Notes: a model not told the origin generated them from the sequence alone. Positions 25,401 through 36,965 are shown, numbered from the stretch's first letter. The stretch is 64,000 bases of DNA from Parelaphostrongylus tenuis (GCA_019055375.1 JAHQIW010007390.1:1-64000), one strand, 5' to 3'. Program-made: numbers and translations.

Positions 25401-26310
25401 AGGACTGTATGGTAGCTTCCTGGTCTCCCACTAAGATTCTTTCAAGACATCTAGGACTCTTGGTTTCGGCTCACATAGAGGAGCTTCCGATTGATCGAAC
25501 TCTCTTCCATGGTGCGTTATTCTTTCAAAAGATAAGCGTTTCCAGATGACGACAGTTTTATCTATAAAATTATTGTTCACGTTTATCAAATAGTGAACCA
25601 TTAATGAAGATTAGTTATGTTGGTGGAGTATCTGATGGGCTTGAGACATTTGAAGCCCGTGGTTCGCAACTAATTTCTAACTACGTCACCCGTCTTCTCA
25701 CCATTTCTTAATAGGCTTTACATGATTTTAACTGCTTCCAGCGTAACAGCGAAAAGGTTCATGATCTAATCAAATCTTCAAGGTATAGGTGACGATTAAA
25801 GATAGCACAAATTGAAAAAAATTATTCATGAGGATGCTATCAACCTTACTTCGGGTCATTTTACTAGAAGTTTCATTTATTTGTAGCTCAATGCACATTA
25901 TTTTATTTAGTTTCATTTATTCTACTTCATTTTATTGATTTCATTCATTTATTTTAACATATCAAAAAGACTTCATCAAAAATTTATAGAGGCCATAGGA
26001 GGCCACTAGTGATGCCACCACTACATCACGTCGCACATATCATTTTGATGTCTGTTATATTTTCTCACACATCCATCCACAGCTAATACCATATCGCTCA
26101 AGGTAAGACTTGAAAGAATAGGTGCCGAACTTCAGTTCATTAGTAAAAATGAAATTATTATTGAAATCTCATACACTAGTTTTCTAATAATTTGAGCCAT
26201 CTCAGACTTTTTTTTTCCTTTCATTGTGTATCTCCCGGTACTTTTAGCATTCAGTGCGCTTTTCGTCCTCTTCCTGATTGTCACAGAATATTAGTTAAAC
26301 ATGTCTCTTG
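25400..26310. other. No gene recognised
   Basis: AT-rich. A loose T/ATTT-rich tract lies at about 25885-25965. No coding motif. Confidence 0.45.
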
Positions 26311-26314
26311 GTCG

Positions 26315-26425
26315 TCTCAACAGCAGCCTAGGTGTGGCGATCAATTGAGCGTTCGTTGTTGACTACCGGAGAGTGGTGCCTGGAAAGCAGCCCTGCATTA
26401 TGCCGCCGCTAGCAACACAACCACT
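26315..26425 (-). repeat. tRNA-like SINE with A box only
   Basis: The minus strand begins GGCATGGCCAAGTGGTTG, an A-box-like start, and ends with a CTCTCCGGTAGTCAACAAC-type segment shared with 27030-27130 (plus strand: CCGTGGCCGAGTGGTAG and CTCTCCGCTAGTCAAC). No good B box. Confidence 0.45.
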
Positions 26426-26740
26426 TGGCCATGCCCCTTGGCCTAATATCGCTTCGATTTGAAATTTAACTGAACATGTAAAACCGAAGTCATAGCAGGT
26501 TTACCGAGATGAAGAACGTTCTTGACGAGGTCCAGCTCATATGCTTGATCCAGGTGTTCTCAATGGTCTTCTTGGAGCGTTGTCACACATCATCTAAAGT
26601 CCACTTCAAGTAAAAGGTGATCAGCACCTACATTGCACGGCGAAGAATAGAAACAAACAAAAACATTCTGTGACGTTCATGAGCTGAGCATACGAGTGAG
26701 CCAGATATATAACTAGTATCTGGTCTCCAAACACTGTTCA

Positions 26741-27255
26741 CGACGAAACCTCAACAATTCGGAAATGCAGAAATTTCACGCGTTCTTGAACCTGCGTTAG
26801 CTCTACAGTGTTCCTTCTAGAAGTCGCTTGAGACTGATCTTTCAAAAGCTTGCGTAAAAGCGATTTTTAGATTTTTTTCAATCGAGAGTAATTTCACTAG
26901 CGTTCTCCTTGTTTCATCATTACTATCAAGGAAGTATACCTTTATTTTCACGACGAAACCTCAGCAATTTATTCGAAAACGTGGAAATTTCACCTGCGTT
27001 AGCTCTACAGTGTTCATGTCAATATTGGGGAAGCCGTGGCCGAGTGGTAGTAATGCTCGTCGCGGCTCGTTCGGGATAAACCCCGCTCTCCAGCACTCTC
27101 CGCTAGTCAACAGCCAACGACCCGTGGTGAGACTGATCTTTTAAAAGCTTCTGTGAAAGCGATTTTTAGATTTTTTTTAATTGGGAGTAATTTCACTAGT
27201 GGTCTCCTTGAGATGATTTTCATCAATATTACCAAAGAAGTATACCTTTATTTCG
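26741..27255 (+). repeat. Tandem direct duplication with a tRNA-like insertion
   Basis: Units at 26741-26945 and 26949-27255 share ACGACGAAACCTC.., GCGTTAGCTCTACAGTGTTC, GCGATTTTTAGATTTTTTT and AGTATACCTTTATTT. The second unit is split by the tRNA-like segment at 27030-27130. The right end abuts the type A hammerhead element. Confidence 0.6.
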
Positions 27256-27505
27256 AATGCGTCGTTTAGACCACGCTCAAATTTCAATAGATCCTTTCAT
27301 TGTTATTTGAGTCAACTTGTCATGTGGTCTGCTAAGGGCTCTTGTACAGCCCGAGACACGTGTTTCGTCCTTACCGATTCGTCAGCCGGGCAGAACCCGT
27401 CGTCTTTCGATCTTTTCATAGTCAGATCTCGCGAGAGCCTCACACTCCTTATGGAGAGTCATCGAAGACGAACTCTTTACACTCCATGTCAAGTGAACCT
27501 TCATC
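27240..27505 (-). mobile_element. Type A hammerhead (retrozyme-like) element, minus copy
   Basis: The reverse complement runs from the GACATGGAGTGTAAAG landmark through the ribozyme at 27348-27392 to TTGAGCGTGGTCTAAACGA and AAATAAAGGTATA. It forms a divergent inverted pair with the plus copy at 27530-27885. Confidence 0.75.
27348..27392 (-). ncRNA. Hammerhead ribozyme type A
   Basis: Core CUGACGA and GAAA intact; stem III ACACGUGU, cleavage triplet GUC; stem I UGCCCGG/UCGGGCU. Stem II (AUCGGUAAGGAC) has one mismatch compared with GUC..GAC of the other copies. Possibly weakly active. Confidence 0.8.
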
Positions 27506-27529
27506 CAACACATAATAACAACCAACAAA

Positions 27530-27885
27530 TAATAATGAAAGGATCTACTGAAATTTGAGCGTGGTCTAAACGAAGCACTCGAAATAAAGGTATAATTATG
27601 ATAAAAGTACCAGCCAAAGAGCAATCGAGTGGGCAACACTCTGTGTTGGGTATAGGTTTCACTTGACATGGAGTGTAAAGCGTTCGTCTTCGACGACTCT
27701 CCATAAGGAGTGTGAGGCTTCCGAGAGAACTGACTATGAAAAGATCGAAAGACGACGGGTTCTGCCCGGCCGACGAGTCTGTAAGGAGGAAGCACGTGCA
27801 TCGGACTGTACAAGAGCCCTTACCAGACCACATGACAAGTTGGCTCAAATAATAACGAAAGCATCTATCAAAGGAGTGTTTCGAA
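27530..27885 (+). mobile_element. Type A hammerhead element, plus copy with upstream monomer tail
   Basis: Starts with the tail of a preceding monomer (ATGAAAGGATCTACTGAAAT to GGTATAATTATGAT), followed by a full monomer with GCAATCGAGTG, CTTGACATGGAGTG, the ribozyme at 27763-27807 and CACATGACAAGTTGGCTC. This is a tail-to-head junction, as expected of a tandem array. Confidence 0.75.
27763..27807 (+). ncRNA. Hammerhead ribozyme type A, mutated
   Basis: Core boxes read CCGACGA and GAAG instead of CUGACGA and GAAA. Stem III is GCACGUGC. Probably inactive. Confidence 0.7.
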
Positions 27886-28022
27886 GGTAAGTTTTGCGAT
27901 GTTGAAGCTATAACAAAAGTAGTCAAAGATTTGTAATACCTCCTCTATCGACCTTTTTTTATAAACCGGCTTGGAATGGTATAACATGATAAAGATATAA
28001 CATGTATTGAGCGGATAAATTT

Positions 28023-28070
28023 ACTGGTATACAGGCGCCTGTTTCGTCCTATTGGGACCATCAGTACCAC
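28023..28070 (-). ncRNA. Hammerhead ribozyme type D, one core base missing
   Basis: Minus strand: stem I GGUA/UACC, CUGAUG followed directly by stem II GUCC-CAAUA-GGAC, then GAAA, palindromic stem III ACAGGCGCCUGU and cleavage triplet GUA. The A ending the CUGANGA box is deleted, so activity should be lost or low. Confidence 0.7.
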
Positions 28071-28294
28071 CCTCCCTCCGTTCAGCGAATCCCCTGAGGT
28101 TTGATAGTTCTCTATATGGGAGTTGACGCCGAGTAAAAAAAAATAGCATGATTTATTATAACAGCTACGTGTTCGACTACCGATCAACACAATGTCAGGT
28201 AACTACATCATCTGACTAGGGGTAGATTTTTTTACTCGGTGTTGATACCTTATAGAAGATTATTCAACCTCAGGGGATCGGCTGAACCGAGGAA

Positions 28295-28346
28295 GGGTGG
28301 TATGATGAGTTCCAGTAAGACATAACAGGTGCCTGTACATCAGTAG
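28295..28346 (+). ncRNA. Hammerhead ribozyme type D, decayed
   Basis: Counterpart of 28023-28070. It reads AUGAUGAGUUCC..GUAAGACAUAAC: the first box has lost its initial C and U, and GAAA is changed. Stem III ACAGGUGCCUGU is partly palindromic. Confidence 0.5.
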
Positions 28347-28389
28347 ACCTATCAGCGCAAAACATGTTATATTCTTACCAGAACTGCAA

Positions 28390-29215
28390 TAGTTTCTCGA
28401 ACATTCCGAATACATTGTGATGTGATCCTCTAAGGATGTGGAAGATTTCTGATGTTTTCGATATTTTTAATTCAAGACGTCCATAAATTTCTAATAAACC
28501 GTTATTATACTTTTGACATCACGACTCCTCACGCTTCCGGGTACAGTGTAGTCGCATTGAGTGGCACGCATGATAAGCTTCTTATCAAGATCAGGCGTAC
28601 AACAGTCAGTCATTGTAAAAATACCAAGCACCAAGTTTATCAAAAACGTACGAAGAAAAAGTAAAGCCATGTCGAAAAATCATATCAGTAGTAATAATAA
28701 AGTATTACAGTTAGCAACTTACTATAGCAATTTTTTTGAATTGTATACAAAAAGGGCTTATGAACTACGTATTACATTTTAGTCACAGTTGCTCTTGTAA
28801 TGTAACACTCGTTTATAACACCAGCCGACTTAGCATTTCAACCGTTGACATATCACACTTTATGGGATCTATCTTTTCGCACACAGTCATTGAACTCAAA
28901 TATGATCGAAACGTTTAATATTTTGCGATATTGCAATGCACATGATTTTTCGGGAATAAATTAACGCGAAGAATCTAGTACTTTCATTGTTCGAATACTT
29001 CATAGATCGATCTATGATCCATTTGTCATTGCCGACATAACTATTCTCTATTAATGGCTCACTATTTGATGAGCGTGAGCAAATAGACTTTGTAATGGAG
29101 TTTCTGTCATGTGTAGATAAGCCCATCTTTCACTAGATTGAAGACTTTGAGAAGTGTGAGAGTACCTGGAAGCTCATCTATCTAAGTTAAAGCGGAGGAT
29201 CGTAGATATTTTGAC
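28390..29215. other. No gene recognised
   Basis: AT-rich with short random open frames. Confidence 0.4.
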
Positions 29216-29224
29216 AAGCTCTTA

Positions 29225-29600
29225 GTGGATAGACGGCCAAGCCACCATGTTCTTGCCAAAGTTTTGCAGCATCTGTGTTGCCTGCATAGAAATAAGACAT
29301 ACCGAATAAATGGAAGCTATTTGGTAAACACGATTAAAGTGACGATGGGTCACCTAAATATCCCAGGAGAATCGTCGTTACTTGCCATAGACTTTTCTCT
29401 ACCTCCACATGCGTTTGACATCATCAAATAGTATGCACGGTGTTTCAAAGAAATGACAAATGGTTATCAGCTTCTACGCCTGATTGAAAAATTATCAGCC
29501 CACATGCAAAAACGGAGATGCCATCTGCTACATTAGGAAGATGAAAAAGTTGGAGGTCCGCTTACGTTCATATTTAAACAAGCACTTGATCACAACGTCC
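29225..29600 (+). repeat. R3 repeat copy
   Basis: Aligns with the reverse complement of 25010-25400: GCAGCATCTGTGTTGCCTGC at the start, then AAAGAAATGACAAATGGTTA and GAAGATGAAAAAGTTGGAGG near the end. Confidence 0.55.
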
Positions 29601-30079
29601 ATTTATATCGATCTTCTCTTGCAAAATGTTCATCTTCTTCCCATTCAATTGAGGTCATAAAAAACTTTCTGAGATCTAATTCGATGCTGAGTCTGTTTAA
29701 TAAAAACAGTTCAAATTTTAACAACAAATACCACCACTGTTACAAGGATCTACTCTAAGAAAACTCACTACACTAATCAATTGATGTACGCTTTCTGTAT
29801 GATGAAATATAATGCCTATCAGGAAATCCTATAAAGAAAATTCGAATGATGCAAGTCTCTTTGGGACTAAGAAAAAATCACTTTTTCATAACGCATCTTG
29901 GCGAACAATCTAGAGGCTCAAGAAACTAGGAATCAAAGTGTAGATGGCTAAGAAAGGATGGAAAGTTGTTGATGGTCGACGGTGCAAAAAATTGGTTTGC
30001 AATCGAAATTTCCTCAGCACTTGAAAACTATCTCAGTAATCCTAGCTAGAAACTTACTCTTTTTATTTGGATTACTTGG

Positions 30080-30620
30080 GCGTTAGGTCTTTGCTAGTTG
30101 TGCGAACCCCAGCACATAATCCATTCGTCCCTTTATTGCGCGAAGTTGTCCATGACAGTGGTCAAATTTGAGCATGATGATTGGTGCAAGTGTCATACCG
30201 TGAACTAAGCAATATCAGCAGGTGCGGTGCAAGTACAGCTCCTTAATTCTCTTAACGGGCACATCCACCCAGCGTGTAGGGGTCGAACTTCAGAACAAGT
30301 GCATTGTCGTGGAATCCATTCCATAGTTCTTCTAACTAATTTTTCTTCTGCTCTTCTCAGAATATGAACGGCCCATCCGTGTTCGCTATAGATGTATAGA
30401 CCTCTGGGTCACGAAAATGGGGCAGACTTTGAAAATTTGAAGCATGTAAGCCGGCCAGATGTTGGGTGCGCCGATCAAACTTTAGAAGACGTCGTTCAAG
30501 TGCTCTGCGAGTTGTTCGCAGTAGTCTCAATGTGGTCGATATATCAGCCCACGTCTCAGCTGCGCAGCAGAGTCAATTCGTAGTCTTAAGGCAGCAAACT
30601 GCAATGTTCAGGGATCATGA
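30080..30620 (-). mobile_element. RTE retrotransposon, 3' fragment
   Basis: The minus strand reads AETWADISTTLRLLRTTRRA, LERRLLKFDRRTQHLAGLHA (30.59-30.44 kb), then in a shifted frame WAVHILRRAEEKLV, RRTMEWIPRQCT and downstream RDEWIMCWGSHN (about 30.1 kb). These correspond to the RTE C-terminal region after the RT (WAGH..RR..R, WIPR, CWG). Frameshifts make it non-functional. Confidence 0.75.
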
Positions 30621-30819
30621 TGCGGCAAGGATGGGCAGCTTTGGTACAAAAGAGAGCCGAGGAAATGCTACAAAGTGCGATAGTGATTTGTTGCCCAGGA
30701 AATGGAAGAAATTCCTTCAAGCTGATGGAGCATACTCAAATAATGTTGTCGGGCAATCTTGATTACTTGAGGATAACGAATTCAGTACCTATGTCTAGAA
30801 CAGAACTTATGAAATAATC

Positions 30820-31700
30820 TAAAATTACCAGTTAGGAGGTAGATAACTGATTATTTAAAAGCATTCACATCACATTTTCGAAGTGTTTAAGAAAAACTAT
30901 CCGATAGACAAGAGATTCAAAAAGTATGTTAGATGTGTTTAAGTATTCAATCTTAAATTCGTCATAACTTTGCAGCACAGATATTGCATATGAAGTGGCC
31001 GCGTTTTTTTTTTTCTTCGCGAAAAGTCATCAACGATTTCCGAGCAGCTCCTAATGCCTTTCAATGGCATAATGGTGAGTTATCAGGTCGTCAACTTCGC
31101 CAAGATGTTATCAGCTCTCATGTGAGAGCTTCGAATGCGTCATTCGCCAGAATGCCGGCACGATAACGAAAATCCGGCAAACACAGCATAAAGGGCAGCA
31201 CATATCTCTTTAAGCGTTTGTACACATCGTTCTTTCCTTCACTTTCAGTTCCTCTCATTTTCAGGAAGCTAACAAAAATGATCTGTAGAACTGCTATTCA
31301 TTCTACGTCCTTCTCAAGCAAAAAATTCTTGTTGTACCATTAAGGTATACTACGTATACGAAGATTCGTACTTAAGACATCAATAAATTAACCTAATATC
31401 CTAGACAAGCCGAAAAGCGATGTTCTAGAAAAGCTTGGTTATGAACTTTGGCAAAAGAGAGAACGGCCTCTACCTCTAAGACAAGCAATCTATTGATGAA
31501 AAAAATAGATTTTGAAAGCAGTTAAGCAAAATACTGTAAAATTGCCAATGATCTTCGAAAAGATGTCTTGAAATAGGAAAGGGTGATGTTTAGCTCTTAT
31601 AAATGAAAGTACAAGTTGTTAAATATTGCCAGCGAAACTTGAATAAGCATTGATTCTTCGGCTTTGAATAATATTTACGATATAAATCATCTCCTTTAGC
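30820..31700. other. Upstream flank of protease copy B, no gene seen
   Basis: No coding motif. It should contain the copy B promoter; I see no convincing TATA element. Confidence 0.4.
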
Positions 31701-34314
31701 AATGAAAACTATTCTCGTTCTTGTTGCAATCGTGGCCATGATCCATGGCAAAATATATAAGATGGAAGCCCGCTCATCAGGGTCACTCATAGCCCGTCTC
31801 ATCAAGTAAGATCCACAAGCATTTTTGTCAGTAATCTGTTTAGAATGGACATGCAATCAAAACACTTTCTGCTGCTCCGTATCTCAAAATGATGTCACCA
31901 GCGGGTTTGCACAAACGCCTTTCTGCCATATTTGTCGTTTCCAGTGCAAATTATTATCCTCCAATGCGTTGAAAGAGGATTGGTGCTTTCTCGAGTGCAA
32001 TAATCAATGAAGAAGCTCTAGTCGCAATTGCAGAAAACAACAGAGAAATAATAGCCTATTTTCCGAGTAGCTGGTTGTCATCAGTTCATCCCGTATAATA
32101 ACTACTAAGATATTACGTAAATTGAGAACACTAATGAGCAAAGACAACGCGATATGTAGAGTCTGAAAGCCTTGGAAATAATTTTCGGAACAGAGCTTAT
32201 TTGAGGACTAATCTCTACCACAAATATCTCAAAAAGCTAAATTTTCGTCGTTTCCAAGTACATAAGAAGAGGTCCCAGCCGATAATGGACTACTACGACA
32301 CCGTCTACACTGTAAACGCCACTGTTGGAACACCCCGTGAGTATTATTGAGCAACATAAGCCTTATATATAAATGGTCTAATTTCCAAAATGGTGTATAA
32401 AGATTACTGCAACAAAATTCATCGCATTGTCAAAGAATATTGAGCGATATGCAAAATTCTGATCTTCAGCCGACTGTTAAATCCGTACTTCACCCTTCCT
32501 GAAACGGTATGGATGAGTCGTGGGTTTTAAACAGAGTTCAACTTCAAAGTTTTGCAAATCACTTAACGTCCCTGAATGTATATTTATGATTTCTTAACAT
32601 TGCTTTAGAGTAATATTTTTGCGGATCATTTATTTGCATTGTATTCAGAATAATTTTTTTTCAGCTCTCATCTTCGAAGGAAGTAAGGAAGAGAAGGTAA
32701 AGAAAGATAAAAACAGAGAGAAAAAGGGTTTCAGCAAAATCTTCTGTCTTGCAATCAAAAATATATTAGACCGTTTCAGGTAGCAAGCAATGAGTCTCGA
32801 AAAATTTAGTATTTGGCCTGCAACAACACTTTTTGCTTACCTCATTCCCTAATTTCACTGAAAGTAATGTAGAATTTCTTGGATCAAGGGCTACTGGTGC
32901 ACCTGTGCACGATTAACTCGTCTTCACTTCAGTTTTGATCTTTTCCCAAAAGCCTTCAAACCGCACAGATTAATGATTCATTCCCTCATTAATATACCGA
33001 ACTGCCATAACGTTAATCTCGCATTAACAGTATTATCTTTGAATTTATCAGGCTATTTAAATACAGGCCAAAGCGTTGCTCTTTGTGTGGACACTGGCAC
33101 GTCGAATCTATGGGTGATCGACGCCAGTTGCACAACGGTTGCTTGCGATGGAGTTTCTGGCGATATCTATACTAGACGTAAATTCAACACAACAGCGTCG
33201 TCAACGTTTTCTACAGGAACGGGTACCGTGTACGGCATCACGTGCCCCGGCGGAGTGTGCTGGGGAGAGCTCGCAAAGGATACTGTCTCTTTTGCAGGTG
33301 AGCGTATCGGATATCACTAGAAACTTTCTAGAGCGGTATATTACATTCTAGAGCGGTATATTACAATAATGCTTCATAAACTAAAAATGTGATATCGCAA
33401 TGTTGTTTTATCACTCCTTGTCGTCCTGATGAAGAGTAAGAAGTGAAAATCCTACTTTTTCTCGCTAATCAGTGAAATGTGGAAACAAAGAGTTCTATGT
33501 GAACCAAGATGTGAAAAAAAAATCAACTACAGTAAATATACTTTTTCAGTCTTCGTAATGCAGACTGCAGAGATTTTGCCTAGTGAAATTCAATGCAAGA
33601 TTGTTAACTCTATACTGATGCAATAAATTCAGCATTTTTACCTCTTATAGAACTCAAATATTTCTCATTATTCTTTAATTGGCCGTATCTCCTTCTGCTT
33701 GGCGCATGTTCTTGTTTGGTGGCGCATTCGCATAAATGTTACAGTTTCAATTTTTAGAAAGAGAAATTACAAAAGAAGTAAGGGTGCGTGAAGTAGTTGA
33801 AGCTGGAGACGCTATTGAATATATAGGTAGCTACTGATTCAATCTTGCACCGCGTTTGACGGAAACTTTTTTCACCCCATCTAAATTACCTTTTTGTTTG
33901 TTTTCAATAAACGAAGAAACTTGATGAAGAAGGTTGGCGTAACATAATAAGTAGAGGTGCCCCTCATTAAACAAATGAGTTGATGCGTTATCTATTACCG
34001 TTCAGTAACTTATATGCTACATAACAACACAAATTTGCAGATATGACAATCAAATAGCAACAGTTCGTTGATGTGCAACAGGCTGCCGATTCAGTCGGGG
34101 ACGTGCCATTTGACGGCGTTCTTGGGCTTGGCTGGCCAGCGCTTGCCATTGAAAATGTGAATTTGGATAGTTCAAGAGATCGACTTTCTATTAACCTCAG
34201 CATCAATTTAATTATCAATTCAAACATTGAAATTTAACTTTATAGCTGGCACGAGTTTGGTAGACGATGATGTTGTTGTCGTTGTTTGTTGTCTTGATAG
34301 ATCGCTGTACGGAT

Positions 34315-34358
34315 TGCTGGCTGACGTTTCGGCGACACCGTCTTCTTCAGAACCTGCA
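34315..34358 (-). ncRNA. Hammerhead ribozyme type B (PLE), core intact
   Basis: Minus strand: CUGAAGA, a 13-nt stem II segment, GAAAC, cleavage triplet GUC. Stem I pairs UGC-A-GGUU with AGCC-A-GCA (4 bp, 1x1 loop, 3 bp). ACGU at stem III is self-complementary, implying dimeric cleavage. Lies at the outer 3' end of the left PLE copy. Confidence 0.82.
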
Positions 34359-36209
34359 CGTACACTGTTTTCGATATTTGTATGAGTCGGCATTAGGATC
34401 GATCCATAAGCACCGCCCCTTCGATCAAGTCAGAAAATCAAGCGCATGTATGGTGCCCGGTTTCGTGTTACTGTGGCGCACTCATCTTTACGGTTCATTT
34501 TTGGGCTTTTAGCGTTTATCCAGAACGCTTCGAGGGTTTTGCGCGTTGATGTTTTGAATTCCCGAGCCGGGATCGTTGTGGTTACATCAAAACCATTATT
34601 GTTGTGCTTTTGCGCCTATGTAGACCTAGAGGTTTGTTTCTATCGGCATCAGCTTTCCCATCTAGATGTTCATTTATACGCAGATGAAGTGGTCTACCCG
34701 TTCTGCCAATATATTCCTCCACGCATGCATTAAATGTTATTGAGTATATTGCGCCGGAGCTCATGCAATCCCCCTCCCACCTGTTAGGACTGGTTATTCA
34801 AATTTCTGAGTGGCGCAGCCAATCATAAAGACGGCTGCGGACCAGTTGACGGCTCAGGGTTGAGGGTGGAAATTCAACTACTGCTACCAAACTTCCAAAC
34901 TACTCCACTAGGCACCTCATAATAGTGCAACTACCTTCGTCTTAAAGGCAATTTAAAGGTGACCTTATTAAGGTGGGAGGCTTTATTTTTGCTTTCGGTT
35001 TGGGGCCTGATCCTATTAATTGAAGTGACTCTAGTGGCTGGTACGTCGTGATCATAGCCGTTACATATGGCTATTTGCCGTGCCAAGTTTAGCGAATCTT
35101 CTCTCTCCTCTCCTCCTGTGCACACATTGCTAGCCGTTCGGTACATGTTTTTGTTGAATGCTTTCATCATGAGTGACAGATGAGAGGATAGATGGTGGAC
35201 TAATATATCTTTGTTACTTGGTTTACGGTACCATTCTGTAGTATAGCTACTTTCTAGGAGCTTGACTAGCATTCTTTGGCTACCGTTCCTAAACACCCAA
35301 GTCAAGCTTTTAGAAAGTGGCTGTACTACAAAGTGGTACTGTAAACCAAGTCTTAAAGATATGTAAGTCCACCACCTATCCTCTCATCTGTCACATATGA
35401 TGAAAGCACTCATCAAAACATATACCGAACGGCTAGCAATGTGTGCACAGAAGTAGAGGAGAGAAAAGATTTGCTAAACTTGGCAATGCGAATAGCCATA
35501 TCTAACTATGATCACGATATACCAACCACTAAAGTCACCTCAATTAATAGGGTCAGGCCCCAAAAGAAAAGCAAAAACAAAGCATCCCACCTTGATAAGG
35601 CCGCCTTTGAGTTGCCTTTTGAATCAAACGAAGTTAGTTGCGCTTTGAAGTGGTGCCTAAAGGAGTGGTCTTGAAAGTTTGGTAACAGTAGCTGAATTTC
35701 CACCCCCAACCCTGAGAGCCGTCAACCGGTCCGCAGTCGTCTTTATGATTGGCTGTGCCACTCAGAAATTTGTAAAATCTGCCCCAACGGGAGGGAGGGG
35801 ATTGCGTGAGCTTCGGCGCAATATACTCAATAACATTTAATGCATGCGTGGATTAATATATTGGCAGAACGGATAGACCACTCCATCTGCGCGTAAATGA
35901 ACATCTACATGGGATGGAATGACGATAGAAGCAAGCCTCTAGGTCTACATAGGGTGCAAAAGCACAACAATGATGGTTTTGATGTAACCATCACGACCCT
36001 GGCTCAGAAATACAAAACATCAGAGCGCAAAACCCTCAAAGCGTTCTGGATAAACTCTAAAAGCACAAAGACGAACTGTAAAGATGAGTGCGTCACCGTA
36101 ACAGGAGACCTGGCTCCATACATGCGCTTGATTTTCTGACTTGATCCAAGAGGCGGTGCTTATGCACCGATCCTATTACCGACTCATTCAAATATCGAAA
36201 ACATAATAC

Positions 36210-36254
36210 GTCCAGATTCTTAAGAAGGCTGTGTGGCCGAAACGTCAGCCAGAA
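36210..36254 (+). ncRNA. Hammerhead ribozyme type B (PLE), mutated
   Basis: Mirror copy in the right PLE arm. CUUAAGA replaces CUGAAGA; stem II GGC/GCC and GAAACGUC are kept. The lost G in the catalytic box predicts inactivity. Confidence 0.7.
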
Positions 36255-36774
36255 ACCCGTACAGCGATCTATCAACAACACAAGCAACGACAGCAACAAC
36301 GTCGTCTACCAATTTCGTGTGAGCTAAAAAGCTAAATTTTCATATTTGAATTTAAATAGTTTGAAAATAAAACATACCATAGTTTGCAGGTCAAAAAGCT
36401 GGCTGTTTTAGGTCACTACACCAATGCAGAATCTTCTTCCTAGACTTGACGCGCCAATATTCACCATTTGGTTCGACAGGAAAGTAGGTTAAGCCAGAGA
36501 CCAAGCAATTTTCAACGGTGGTCTTCTAGGTGTATATGATCTTGAAATGCATACTACATTTGAGCAAATCAACCTTAAATCTAGGCGCATTTTCTGAATG
36601 AGAAGGTGCTCATATATTGTTTGCACAATAGACTATTTTATCCCCATAGCTTTCTTCGCAATTCTGTGAAGAATTTACACAGAGTCTACATGTTTGAAAC
36701 ATCATACCACCGCTACAAAGCGGTCAAACGAAAAGAATACGATATCAATACCCAATACCTGTTAGCGTGACTGG

Positions 36775-36965
36775 GGTTCAATGTCGAGACTGACTACCTG
36801 GGCCAGGTCGTTGACGGCTGGCGGCTGACAGTTAGATGCGCTATAGCGTAGAAAGTTTGGGCAAAATGGGCGTCAGTAGTGTGCGGATAGAGTACGCGCT
36901 CCCGGAGAGAGTGCGGTGCTGGTTCTAGTCCCGACTGACGCGAATGTTTTGCACATCACTCTACA
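36775..36965 (+). repeat. tRNA-derived SINE
   Basis: Plus-strand copy of the 5455-5655 family: TGTGCGGATAGAGTACGCGC A-box region, CTGGTTCTAGTCCCGACTG B-box region, tail TTTTGCACATCACTCTACAT. Confidence 0.6.

Larger units (their letters stand above)
27945..28385. mobile_element. Type D hammerhead elements in an inverted pair
   Basis: Left arm (about 28000-28140) and right arm (about 28225-28380) are imperfect reverse complements (CAGGCGCCTG against CAGGTGCCTG; ATCCCCTGAGG against CCTCAGGGGAT). Each arm holds a hammerhead-like sequence near its outer end. The centre is unique sequence. Confidence 0.65.
34215..36355. mobile_element. Head-to-head PLE pair forming a 2.1-kb palindrome
   Basis: Two 5'-truncated Penelope-like copies meet near 35305. 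The left copy is minus (35305 to 34215), the right copy plus (35306 to 36355). Each contains the end of the RT region (left: TEWYRKPSNKDILVHHLSSH), a linker, a GIY-YIG endonuclease (left 34764-34582: YSITFNACVEEYIGRTGRPL; right ends TTLAQKYKTSERKTLKAFWI) and a 3' hammerhead. Arms remain alignable to their outermost 50 bp. The pair lies in intron 4 of protease copy B (34157-36411). Confidence 0.85.
31702..36483 (+). pseudogene. Aspartic protease copy B, exons 1-5, one nonsense codon
   Basis: Best-preserved protease copy. Exons: 1 = 31702-31805 (signal peptide beginning MKTILVLVAIVAMIHG), 2 = 32194-32336 (propeptide end and start of the mature enzyme, ending VGTP), 3 = 33067-33297 (active-site motif DTGTSNLWVI, which keeps the catalytic Asp), 4 = 34041-34156 (PFDGVLGLGWPALAIEN), 5 = 36412-36483 (LDAPIFTIWFDRK). 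Splice phases agree throughout. The only break I see is TAG at 34055-34057 in exon 4, where copy C has CAG. Intron 4 contains a 2.1-kb PLE palindrome. The three C-terminal exons, including the second catalytic DTG, were not found downstream before the next repeats, so the gene is also truncated or its 3' part is far away. In a full-length paralogue this would be a secreted acid protease, in hookworms usually a gut haemoglobinase; that role is inferred from the family. Confidence 0.85.

Noticed and set aside
27382..27926. Overlapping 140-codon open frames on the minus strand
   Set aside because: They run through both arms of the ribozyme inverted repeat and mirror each other; no protein family motif, so they are by-products of the repeat.
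33431..33455. CUGAUGA followed by GAAA in the intron after protease exon 3
   Set aside because: The 12 bases between the boxes cannot form stem II and no stem I is present; a chance match.
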